DNA of 64,000 nucleotides from Hydrogenophaga sp. BPS33 (GTDB lineage: Bacteria > Pseudomonadota > Gammaproteobacteria > Burkholderiales > Burkholderiaceae_C), in contig NZ_CP044549.1 in the NCBI RefSeq assembly GCF_009859475.1, positions 2,232,001 through 2,296,000 on the forward strand, in the 5' to 3' direction. A program made the translations under genes and the position numbers. The notes under the pieces were generated by a model. That model was not told the DNA's origin. It saw nothing but the letters and a program-made list of their open reading frames with translations, and did no database searches. Within the stretch, counting starts at the first letter, position 1. Each line of letters starts with the position of its first letter. Below are positions 26,777 to 35,209 of this stretch, piece by piece.

Positions 26777-29055
26777 GCGTCGTCGTCCCCGTTGGTGTCG
26801 CCGTCGAGCAGCGCGGCGGCTTCCTGCTCCTTGCGTGCCTGTGCTTCGTACAGGCGCCAGTAGGCGCCGCGCAGTCCCATCAGCTCGTCGTGCGGGCCGA
26901 TCTCCACCACCTGGCCACGGTCCATCACCACCAGGCGGTCGGCCTTGCGCAAGGTCGAGAGGCGGTGTGCGATGGCGATGGTGGTGCGGCCTTGCACCAG
27001 GTTGTCCAGCGCCTTCTGGATTTCCTTTTCGGTCTCGGTGTCCACCGACGAGGTGGCTTCGTCCAGGATCAGGATGCGCGGGTCGATCAGCAGTGCGCGT
27101 GCGATGCTGATGCGCTGGCGTTCGCCGCCGGAGAGGCCCTGGCCGCGTTCGCCCACCAGCGAGTCGTAACCCTGCGGCAGGCGCAGGATGAATTCGTGCG
27201 CGTGCGCCGCGCGCGCGGCGGCCACGATGTCGGCGCGCGTGGCGCCGGGTTTGCCATAGGCGATGTTCTCGGCGATGGTGCCGAAGAACAGGAAGGGCTC
27301 TTGCAGCACCAGGCCGATGTGGCGGCGGAAGTCGGCCACGGCGACGCGGCGCACGTCGGTGCCGTCGATGCGGATCGCGCCTTCGCTCACGTCGTAGAAA
27401 CGGCACAGCAGGTTCACCAGCGTGCTCTTGCCCGATCCGCTGTGGCCGACCAGGCCGATCATCTCGCCGGGGCGGATGTCCAGGCTCAGGTCGCGGATCA
27501 CCGTGCGGCTGCCGTAGCGAAAGCTCACGCCTTCGATTTGCAGGCCGCCTTGCACTTGCTGGAGCGCCACCGGTTGCGCCGGGTCGGGCACGTTGGAGAC
27601 ATGGTCGAGGATGTCGAAGATGCGCTTGGCGCCTGACGCCGCCTTCTGCGTGACGGAGACGATGCGGCTCATGGAGTCGAGCCGCCCGTAGAAGCGCCCG
27701 ATGTAGGCGATGAAGGCGGTCAGCACCCCCACCGTGATGTTGTTCTGGCTTACCAGCCAGATGCCGAAGGCCCACACCACCAGCAGGCCGACCTCGGTGA
27801 GCAGGGTGACCGTGGGCGTGAACAGCGACCAGGTCTTGTTGATGCGGTCGTTGACCACCAGGTTGTGCTCGTTGGCGCCCTTGAAGCGCTTGGCCTCGCG
27901 CCCTTCCTGCGCAAAGGCCTTGACCACGCGGATGCCGGGAATGGTGTCGGCCAGCACGTTGGTGACCTCGCCCCAGACACGGTCGATTTTCTCGAAGCCG
28001 GTGCGCAGCCGGTCGCGCACGAGGTGGATCAGCCAGGCAATGAAGGGCAGGGGGACCAGCGTGGCCAGCGCCAGCCAGGGGTTGATGGAAAAAAGGATGA
28101 CCGCCGTCATGGTGATCATCAGCACGTCGGTGATGAAATCGAGCGCGTGCAGCGACAGGAACACGCTGATGCGGTCGGTTTCGCTGCCGATGCGCGCGAT
28201 CAGGTCGCCGGTGCGTTTGCTGCCGAAGTAGTCGAGCGAGAGTTCGAGCAGGTGGTCGAACGTGGTGGTGCGCAGGTCCGCGCTGATGCGCTCGGAGACC
28301 AGCGCGAGCAGCCAGGTGCGCGCCCAGCCCAGGCCCCAGGCCAGCAGGGCCGAGCCGAGCAGGCCGCCCAGTAGCATCAACACCAGCGTGGTGTCGATCG
28401 CCTGGCCGTTCTGGAACGGGATCAGCACCCGGTCCATCAGGGGGATGGTCAGGTAGGGCGGCACCAGCGTGGCGGCGGTGGAAGCCAGGGTGAGCAGGAA
28501 GCCGGTGAGCAGCGTCCAGCGGTAGGGGTGCGCGAAGCGCCACAGGCGCAAGAGCACCCAGGTGGAGGGCGCGGGCGCCTGGCCGTCGAGTGTGCAGGCC
28601 GGGCATTCGTCGCTCTCGGGCGGCAGGATCGCCTGGCATTGGGGGCAGACGCGCGTGCCGTCGTCGGGCGCCTGCTCGGTGTTTTGTTCGCGCTGCGCCA
28701 TCACGCGCTGGAACTGCTCGACCAGGCGCGCGGCCCGGTTGTGCTGCGCCATCGTGAAACGCCAGACCGCCAGGCGCTGGTGGACGTCGCACAGCTCCAG
28801 CTGGCCCACGCCGGCGTGGTCGCTCAGGCGCAGTTCCATACCCGAGGACAGGGGCCAGACCTTGTCACCGACTGTGAGGTTTTGACGGCTTAACAACAGC
28901 GTTTCGTTACCGAACGTTAAATCGCTGTTCAAGTCCAGCGGTAACGAGGTGACAGCGCTATCATCGCCCCCCAGCTGGGTTGATGCGGGCCGCTGGGCGT
29001 CCTGTGCAGGGTCGGCTGCGGGGGCTGAGGAATCAGCTGGAAAGCGTGAAAGCAT
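26773..29055 (-). CDS. ABC exporter with zinc-ribbon N-terminus, cyanophycin-associated
   Basis: A 760-residue half-transporter in the type IV (MsbA-like) exporter class. Residues about 1-130 form an unusual soluble N-terminal part, followed by a zinc-ribbon-like CPQCQ...CPAC pair (about 137-152), six transmembrane helices (about 170-450) and a nucleotide-binding domain with Walker A GHSGSGKST, signature LSGGERQR, Walker B ILILDEATSS and the H-loop AHRLST. It probably works as a homodimer in the inner membrane. The transported compound is not known; the divergent cyanophycin synthetase genes and the DUF1854 partner suggest a role in cyanophycin-linked peptide or amino-acid traffic. The 165 bases to 29221 carry the divergent promoters. 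Confidence 0.9.
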   Translation of the reverse strand: MLSRFPADSSAPAADPAQDAQRPASTQLGGDDSAVTSLPLDLNSDLTFGNETLLLSRQNLTVGDKVWPLSSGMELRLSDHAGVGQLELCDVHQRLAVWRFTMAQHNRAARLVEQFQRVMAQREQNTEQAPDDGTRVCPQCQAILPPESDECPACTLDGQAPAPSTWVLLRLWRFAHPYRWTLLTGFLLTLASTAATLVPPYLTIPLMDRVLIPFQNGQAIDTTLVLMLLGGLLGSALLAWGLGWARTWLLALVSERISADLRTTTFDHLLELSLDYFGSKRTGDLIARIGSETDRISVFLSLHALDFITDVLMITMTAVILFSINPWLALATLVPLPFIAWLIHLVRDRLRTGFEKIDRVWGEVTNVLADTIPGIRVVKAFAQEGREAKRFKGANEHNLVVNDRINKTWSLFTPTVTLLTEVGLLVVWAFGIWLVSQNNITVGVLTAFIAYIGRFYGRLDSMSRIVSVTQKAASGAKRIFDILDHVSNVPDPAQPVALQQVQGGLQIEGVSFRYGSRTVIRDLSLDIRPGEMIGLVGHSGSGKSTLVNLLCRFYDVSEGAIRIDGTDVRRVAVADFRRHIGLVLQEPFLFFGTIAENIAYGKPGATRADIVAAARAAHAHEFILRLPQGYDSLVGERGQGLSGGERQRISIARALLIDPRILILDEATSSVDTETEKEIQKALDNLVQGRTTIAIAHRLSTLRKADRLVVMDRGQVVEIGPHDELMGLRGAYWRLYEAQARKEQEAAALLDGDTNGDDDA

Positions 29056-29220
29056 GGTGAAGATGACAACGTGGCGTCGACCGCGAAGAGCGGCATGCTC
29101 CCACAGGGGAGCTTTGCATTCTCACCGATGTCGGGTCCGCAAACGTTGATGGCATTGAAGTTCTTGTGAAGCTTGGCCGGTGCTGCACCCGGTCGCCCAA
29201 CCCTGCGTCCCCTCGGAGAC

Positions 29221-31446
29221 ATGAGCCCGAAACACGACATCCGTCTGCTACGCATCAACTACCTGCGCGGCCCCAATATCTGGACCTACCGTTCCGTCCT
29301 CGAAGTCTGGCTGGATCTGGGGGATCTGGAGGATTTCCCTTCCAACAAACTGCCCGGCCTCACCGACCGGTTGATCGCCTGGCTGCCCGCCCTGGTCGAG
29401 CACCACTGCGGCGTGGGCGAGCGTGGCGGCTTCATCGAGCGCTTGCGCGAAGGCACCTGGGCCGGACACATTCTTGAGCACGTCGTCATCGAACTGCTCA
29501 ACCTCGCGGGCATGCCCACCGGCTTTGGCCAGACGCGCGAGACCTCGAACCGGGGCGTCTACCGCATGGTGTTCCGCGCGCGCGACGAAGCGGTGGCGCG
29601 TGCCGCGCTCGCCGAAGCGCATGCCTTGTTGATCGCGGCCATCCGCCACGGCGATGGCGCTCCCGCGTTCGACGTGGCCGCCGCGGTGGCGCGCCTGGTC
29701 GAGCAGATCGACGACAGTTACCTCGGGCCCAGCACCGCGTCCATCGTCTCGGCCGCGACGGACCGGGGCATTCCGCACCTGCGCCTGAACGAGGGCAACC
29801 TGGTGCAGCTGGGGCATGGCCGCCGCCAACGCCGCATCTGGACGGCCGAGACCGACCGCACCAGCGCCATTGCCGGCAACATCGCGCACGACAAGGACCT
29901 GACCAAAAGCCTGTTGGCCTCCTGCGGCGTGCCGGTGCCCGAAGGCCAGGTGGTCGAGAGTCCCGAAGCGGCCTGGGAGGCCGCGCAAGAGATCGGCCTG
30001 CCGGTGGTGGTCAAGCCGTCGGATGCGAATCACGGCCGGGGCGTGAGCCTGGACCTCTCCGAGCGCGCGGACATCGAGAAAGCCTTTACCGTGGCCGATG
30101 CCGAGGGCAGCGAGGTCATCGTCGAGCGCTACATTCTGGGCGACGAGCACCGCCTGCTGGTGGTGGGCGGTCGCGTGGTGGCGGCCGCGCGCGGCGAAAG
30201 CTTGTCGGTGCTGGGCGACGGCCGCTCCACCGTCGAGCAACTGATCGACAGCCAGCTCAACAGCGACCCGCGCCGGGGCGAGGCCGAGGAATACCCGTTG
30301 GAGACCATTCACCTGGACCGCGAACCCGTGATGCGCCTGCTGCTGGAGCGCCAGGGCCTGTCGGGCGAGGCGGTGCCCGTGGCGGGCCGGCGCGTGATGG
30401 TGCAGCGCAACGGAAACGTGGCGATCGACTGCACGGACGACGTGCACCCGGAGGTGGCGCATGCCGCCACACTGGCCGCGCGCATCGTCGGCCTGGATGT
30501 GGCCGGCATCGACCTGGTGGTGCAGGACATCCGCCGCCCGCTGCAGGCGCAGGGCGGTGCCGTGGTCGAGGTGAACGCCGGCCCCGGCCTGCTCATGCAC
30601 CTCAAGCCCGCCACCGGCCTGGCGCGCCCGGTGGGGCGTGCCATCGTGGACCATTTGTTCGACGACGGCGGCAACGGCCGCGTGCCCATCGTGGGTGTGG
30701 CCGGTTCCAACCATGGCAACGCCATCGCACGCCTGGTGGGCTGGCTGCTGCACTTGAGTGGCCACAAGGTCGGCCTGGCTTGCCAGGACGGCCTGTTCCT
30801 CTGCAACCGCCGGGTCGACGCGCGTCCCAGTGCGCACTGGGATGCCGGCCACCGCCTGCTGATGAACCGGGAGGTCGACGCGGTCGTGCTGGAGAACGGC
30901 GCGGCCGTCATCCTCGACGACGGCCTGGCCTACGACCGCTGCGCCGTGGGCGTGGTGACCGATCTCGACCACGTGCGGGGGCTGGAACGCCACGACGTGC
31001 ACAACACCGACCAGCTCTACCGCGTGCTGCGCACCCAGGTGGATGTGGTGCTGCCCGACGGCGTGGCCGTGCTCAACGCCGACGACGCGCGCGTGGCGCA
31101 GATGGCCGACCTGTGCGATGGCGACGTGATCCTGTACGGACTGGATGCCGGGTCCCCCGCGCTGCAAGCGCACCGCGCCAGCGGGCGGCGCACCGTCTCG
31201 GTCTCGGGTGAGGCTCTCGTGCTGGCCCAGGGCGCGCACAAGGCGCACCGTGTGCGGCTGGACGCGCCGGTGGTGCAAGGCCTGGTGGCCTCGCTGGGCC
31301 TGCACACGCTGATGGCCGTGGCCGCCGCCGCGTGGGCGCTGGACGTGTCGCCGGAGCTCATGGCCGCGGGGATCGAGACCTCGGGTCTTCTCACCGCACC
31401 TGCCGTCCCGATCAAAGAGTCTGTTGCTTCCAGCACGGCGCGCTGA
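29221..31446 (+). CDS. Cyanophycin synthetase-like protein with degenerate Mur-ligase domain (CphA2-like)
   Basis: A 741-residue protein that aligns with CphA over its whole length. The N-terminal domain (LRINYLRGPNIWTYRSV) and ATP-grasp domain (VVVKPSDANHGRGVSLD, VERYILGDEHRLLVV, VEVNAGPGLLMH) are intact. In the C-terminal Mur-ligase-like domain the P-loop is destroyed: GSNHGNAI (about residues 495-502) stands where CphA has GTNGKTTT, and the domain ends about 130 residues early. CphA2 enzymes of cyanobacteria, which polymerise beta-Asp-Arg dipeptides with one ATP site, show a similar loss. So this may re-polymerise dipeptides or act as a partner of the intact CphA encoded 41 bases downstream. 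GGAG precedes the ATG. Confidence 0.88.
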   Translation: MSPKHDIRLLRINYLRGPNIWTYRSVLEVWLDLGDLEDFPSNKLPGLTDRLIAWLPALVEHHCGVGERGGFIERLREGTWAGHILEHVVIELLNLAGMPTGFGQTRETSNRGVYRMVFRARDEAVARAALAEAHALLIAAIRHGDGAPAFDVAAAVARLVEQIDDSYLGPSTASIVSAATDRGIPHLRLNEGNLVQLGHGRRQRRIWTAETDRTSAIAGNIAHDKDLTKSLLASCGVPVPEGQVVESPEAAWEAAQEIGLPVVVKPSDANHGRGVSLDLSERADIEKAFTVADAEGSEVIVERYILGDEHRLLVVGGRVVAAARGESLSVLGDGRSTVEQLIDSQLNSDPRRGEAEEYPLETIHLDREPVMRLLLERQGLSGEAVPVAGRRVMVQRNGNVAIDCTDDVHPEVAHAATLAARIVGLDVAGIDLVVQDIRRPLQAQGGAVVEVNAGPGLLMHLKPATGLARPVGRAIVDHLFDDGGNGRVPIVGVAGSNHGNAIARLVGWLLHLSGHKVGLACQDGLFLCNRRVDARPSAHWDAGHRLLMNREVDAVVLENGAAVILDDGLAYDRCAVGVVTDLDHVRGLERHDVHNTDQLYRVLRTQVDVVLPDGVAVLNADDARVAQMADLCDGDVILYGLDAGSPALQAHRASGRRTVSVSGEALVLAQGAHKAHRVRLDAPVVQGLVASLGLHTLMAVAAAAWALDVSPELMAAGIETSGLLTAPAVPIKESVASSTAR

Positions 31447-31487
31447 GCGGCCCTGCACCCGTTCCTCAACCCACTGCGACCTCCTTT

Positions 31488-34094
31488 ATGGACGTTTCCC
31501 GCATCCGGACCTTGCGCGGCCCCAATCTCTGGAGCCGCCACACCTGCATCGAGGCCATCGTGGCCTGCGAACCGCACGAAATGGACCTGCAAGCCCTGCC
31601 CGGATTCGAGCGCCGGCTGCGGGAACTCTTTCCCTCCGTGGGGCCGCTGCAGCCCAGCAACCCGCACCAGGAGCGTCTGTCGCTGGCCCACGTGCTCGAA
31701 GACACCGTGCTCGCCCTGCAGGCCCAGGCGGGCTGCCCGGTGACCTTCAGCCGCACGGCTGCCACGCTGGACACCGGCGTGTTCCAGGTCGTGGTGGAGT
31801 ACAGCGAAGAAGGGGTGGGGCGTCTGGCCTTCGACCTCGCACGCGAACTGCTCGCGGCCGTGGCAGCGAGCGAGACGACGCATTTCGACGTGGACGCCGC
31901 CATTGCCCGCCTGCGCGCGCTCGATGAAGACGTGCGCCTGGGCCCGAGCACGGGCTGCATCGTCGACGCCGCCGTGGCCCGCAACATCCCCTACCGCCGC
32001 CTCACCTCGGGCAGCCTGGTGCAGCTGGGTTGGGGCTCGCGCCAGCGGCGCATCTGGGCCGCCGAGATCGACCGCACGAGCGCGGTGTCCGAATCGATCG
32101 CCCAGGACAAGGACCTCACCAAGGCATTGCTGGCCGCAGCCGGCGTGCCGGTGCCTGAAGGCCGGCCGGTCGCCGATGCCCAGGACGCCTGGGTCGCCGC
32201 GCAGGAGATCGGCCTTCCGGTGGTCGTCAAGCCGCAGGACGGCAACCAGGGCAAGGGCGTGACCGTGAACATCGTCTCGCGCGAGCACCTGGCACAGGCG
32301 TTTCGTGCCGCCGCCGAATACGGCCAGGTGATGGTCGAGCGTTTCCTGCCGGGTTTTGATTTCCGCCTGCTGGTGGTGGGCGACAAGGTGGTGGCCGCGT
32401 CGCGCCGCGACCCACCGCACGTCATCGGCGACGGTGAGCACACGGTGCGCGAGCTGGTCGATCTGGTGAACCAGGACCCCCGGCGTGGTGACGGCCATGC
32501 CACTTCGCTCACCAAGATCCGCTTCGACGACATCGCCCTGGCGCGCCTGGAGGTTCAAGGGCTTCAACCCGGCTCCATCCCCGAGATGGGCCGCCGCGTC
32601 GTGCTGCGCAACAACGCCAATCTGAGCACCGGCGGCACCGCCACCGACGTCACCGACGACCTGCACCCCGAGGTGGCGGCACGCGCCGTGGCCGCGGCGC
32701 AAACCGTGGGCCTGGACATCTGCGGCGTGGACGTGGTCTGCGAAAGCGTGCACGAGCCGCTGGAACAGCAGAACGGCGGCGTGGTCGAAGTCAATGCCGC
32801 GCCGGGCCTGCGCATGCACCTCTCGCCGTCGTTCGGCAAGGGCCGCCCAGTGGGCGAGGCGGTCATCGCCAGCATGTTCGATGCCGGTGACGACGGGCGC
32901 ATTCCTGTCGTGGCCGTCACCGGCACCAACGGCAAGACCACCACCACGCGCCTGATCTCGCACCTCATGGCCGCCAGTGGCCTGCGCGTGGGCATGACCA
33001 ACACCGACGGCGTGTACGTCGACGGCCGCCAGATCGACAGCGGCGATTGCTCCGGCCCCAAGAGCGCGCGCAATGTGCTGCTGCATCCCGACGTGGACGC
33101 GGCGGTGCTGGAAACCGCGCGCGGCGGCATGCTGCGCGAAGGCCTGGGTTTCGACCAGTGCCAGGTGGCTGTGGTCACCAACGTGGGCGCGGGCGACCAT
33201 CTGGGGCTGAACTACATCACCACGGTGCAAGACCTCGCCGTGCTCAAGCGCGTGATCGTCATGAACGTGGCGCCCACGGGCTACGCGGTGCTCAACGCGG
33301 CCGATCCCATCGTCGCGGCCATGGCGGCCAAGTGCCCGGGCGGCGTGGTGTTTTTCGCGCAGGACCACGACCATCCGGTGCTCGCCGCGCACCGCGTGCA
33401 GGGCAAGCGCGCCATCTGCATCGAAGGCGACCGCATTCTGGTGACCGAGGGCAGCTGGCGCGTGCAGATCCCGTTGCAGGGCGTGCCGATCACGCGCGGC
33501 GGCACCATTGGCTTCCAGAAGGACAACGTCATGGCGGCCATCGGCGCGGCCTGGTGTGCCGGCCTGGACTGGGACACCATCGTGCGCGGCCTCTCCAGCT
33601 TCTCCAACGACGCCGACAACGCGCCGGGCCGCTTCAACGTGATGGACTACCGCGGCGCCACCGTGATCGCCGACTACGGCCACAACCCCGACGCCATGCG
33701 CGCCCTGGTCGAGGCGGTGAACGCCATGCCGGCCCGGCGGCGCAGTGTGGTCATCAGCGGCGCGGGCGACCGCCGCGACGAAGACATCCGCGAGCAGACG
33801 GCGATTCTGGGCGCGGCCTTCGATGACGTGCTGCTGTTCCAGGATGCCTGCCAGCGCGGGCGCGAAGACGGCGAAGTGCTGGCACTGCTGCGCCAGGGCC
33901 TCGACGGCGCGAGCCGCACGCGCGAGGTGCAGGAGATTCGCGGCGAGTTCATCGCCATCGACACGGCGCTCGCGCGCCTGCAACCGGGCGACCTGTGCCT
34001 GATCCTGGTCGACCAGGTGGAAGAGGCGCTGGCGCACCTGGCCCTGCGCGTGCGCGAGAGCGCTGCAGCGCCGGCCGCCGCGTCAGTCGGGTAG
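31488..34094 (+). CDS. cphA: Cyanophycin synthetase
   Basis: CphA makes multi-L-arginyl-poly-L-aspartate, a nitrogen storage polymer, by adding Asp to the backbone and Arg to its side chains, each step using ATP. The 868-residue protein has the N-domain (RIRTLRGPNLWSRHT), an ATP-grasp domain (VVVKPQDGNQGKGVTVN, VEVNAAPGLRMH) and a complete Mur-ligase domain: P-loop GTNGKTTTTR (about 479-488), ETARGGMLREGLGF, NVGAGDHLG and the C-terminal ADYGHNPDAMRAL and GAGDRRDED. The start at 31488 matches the paralogue N-terminus; the longer frame overlaps the upstream gene. No cyanophycinase gene is in the window. Its stop overlaps the convergent endonuclease gene by 12 bases. Confidence 0.95.
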   Translation: MDVSRIRTLRGPNLWSRHTCIEAIVACEPHEMDLQALPGFERRLRELFPSVGPLQPSNPHQERLSLAHVLEDTVLALQAQAGCPVTFSRTAATLDTGVFQVVVEYSEEGVGRLAFDLARELLAAVAASETTHFDVDAAIARLRALDEDVRLGPSTGCIVDAAVARNIPYRRLTSGSLVQLGWGSRQRRIWAAEIDRTSAVSESIAQDKDLTKALLAAAGVPVPEGRPVADAQDAWVAAQEIGLPVVVKPQDGNQGKGVTVNIVSREHLAQAFRAAAEYGQVMVERFLPGFDFRLLVVGDKVVAASRRDPPHVIGDGEHTVRELVDLVNQDPRRGDGHATSLTKIRFDDIALARLEVQGLQPGSIPEMGRRVVLRNNANLSTGGTATDVTDDLHPEVAARAVAAAQTVGLDICGVDVVCESVHEPLEQQNGGVVEVNAAPGLRMHLSPSFGKGRPVGEAVIASMFDAGDDGRIPVVAVTGTNGKTTTTRLISHLMAASGLRVGMTNTDGVYVDGRQIDSGDCSGPKSARNVLLHPDVDAAVLETARGGMLREGLGFDQCQVAVVTNVGAGDHLGLNYITTVQDLAVLKRVIVMNVAPTGYAVLNAADPIVAAMAAKCPGGVVFFAQDHDHPVLAAHRVQGKRAICIEGDRILVTEGSWRVQIPLQGVPITRGGTIGFQKDNVMAAIGAAWCAGLDWDTIVRGLSSFSNDADNAPGRFNVMDYRGATVIADYGHNPDAMRALVEAVNAMPARRRSVVISGAGDRRDEDIREQTAILGAAFDDVLLFQDACQRGREDGEVLALLRQGLDGASRTREVQEIRGEFIAIDTALARLQPGDLCLILVDQVEEALAHLALRVRESAAAPAAASVG

Positions 34095-35156
34095 CCGCAG
34101 CCGCAGCAGCGCGCGCACGAAGCCGTGGTCGCTCAGGCTGCGGTCGCGGCCTTCGAACAGATGGTCGTTGAACACTTCGACGCGCCGCACGTCGCCCAGC
34201 GCACGCTCGCTGGTCGCCACGAACTCTTCGCTCACGAGAATCTGGTCCAGCACCTCGGGAAAGCCTTGGTGGATGTGGGAATAGGCCACGTCGCGGCGCA
34301 GCGCGAATTCGCCCTGCACGTCCCAGGCGCTGTAGAGAGCGCTGTCGCGGGCCCCCTTGTCGTAGGCGGTCTGTGAGGTCGCCGCGATGAGCTGCGTGGT
34401 CACGCTGTAAGGGCCGTCGTTGAGATCGCCCATCAGCACCAGGGGCAGTCGCGTGCGGTGCAGCAGCTCGACCACCTTCAGGCGCAGCGCGAGCGCTTCG
34501 CTGGCGCGCATGATCAACGAGCGCAGCGAGGCCAGCGCCTGAACGGCCGGATCGCTGGTGTCTTCGATGAGCTTGCCGTCGGCGTCTTCCAGGAACTTCG
34601 GCCGCTTGCTCTTGAGATGCGCGGTGATCACGCACACCTGCTGCCCCTGCTTGAGGCGCAGCGTGGCCAACAAAGGCGGGCGTTCGAAGCGCGTGTGCAG
34701 GCCCAGGCCCGGCACCTGCACCGCGGCGGCGGACGGGAAGTCGGGGATGGACGCCATCGACTCCACCTTGAGCCGCGTGACGAATCCCACCCGCGGCGTG
34801 CCCTGCGCGCCGGCCAGGCCAGGCCCGTTCTCGGCGCCGGGCACCGCGACCGCGTGGTACTGCAGGCCGCTGCGCGCCACAGCGGTGCGCAGCGCGTCCT
34901 CATCCCACACCTCCTGCACCGCCAGCACGTCGGCATTGAGCGCCTTGAAGCGGTCGCCCAGCCAGTCCACCTTCTGGTCGTAGTCCTTGCGGGTGTAGGG
35001 CGGCTGGTTGTCGTAGAAAGAGCGCCCGGGCAGGGCGAGGTTGAGCACGTTGCAGGTGGCCACCATCAAGGTGGTCCAACGCGGCAACGCCCCGTTGCCA
35101 GGGAGGACAAGCGGGGCGTTGGAGGGGTAGGCGGGAGGCGGTGGTCCGGGTTGCAT
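34083..35156 (-). CDS. Endonuclease/exonuclease/phosphatase family protein
   Basis: A 357-residue member of the metal-dependent EEP superfamily (DNase I, Mg-dependent phosphodiesterases). Visible motifs are ATCNVLNLA near the start (metal-binding Asn), LAVQEVWDEDAL (metal Glu), TAHLKSKRP, LMGDLNDGPYS (Asp/Asn pair) and SDHGFVRALL with the catalytic His at the C-terminus. No signal peptide is seen; a Pro-rich N-terminal 25 residues precede the domain. ATG 35156 is preferred; a GTG six bases upstream is possible. It lies downstream of rhlE on the same strand, with a GCAA-loop hairpin in between. Whether it cuts nucleic acid or a phosphodiester is not decided by the sequence. Confidence 0.88.
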   Translation of the reverse strand: MQPGPPPPAYPSNAPLVLPGNGALPRWTTLMVATCNVLNLALPGRSFYDNQPPYTRKDYDQKVDWLGDRFKALNADVLAVQEVWDEDALRTAVARSGLQYHAVAVPGAENGPGLAGAQGTPRVGFVTRLKVESMASIPDFPSAAAVQVPGLGLHTRFERPPLLATLRLKQGQQVCVITAHLKSKRPKFLEDADGKLIEDTSDPAVQALASLRSLIMRASEALALRLKVVELLHRTRLPLVLMGDLNDGPYSVTTQLIAATSQTAYDKGARDSALYSAWDVQGEFALRRDVAYSHIHQGFPEVLDQILVSEEFVATSERALGDVRRVEVFNDHLFEGRDRSLSDHGFVRALLRLRLPD

Positions 35157-35182
35157 CAACACACTGTAGTGTGAAACACCAC

Positions 35183-35200
35183 GGCGCGCCGCAAGGCGCG
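35183..35200. terminator. GC-rich GCAA-loop hairpin after rhlE
   Basis: CGCGCC-GCAA-GGCGCG (core 35185-35200) sits 10 bases past the rhlE stop. A second dyad ACACT-GT-AGTGT follows at 35161-35172. There is no long T-run on the minus strand, so it may stabilise the mRNA end or only partly terminate. Confidence 0.35.
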
Positions 35201-35209
35201 GCGCGGGGG

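Noticed and set aside
31332..31487. Longer N-terminus for CphA from 31332
   Set aside because: It overlaps the upstream synthetase gene by over 100 bases and the paralogue aligns from MDVSRIRTLRGPNL at 31488.
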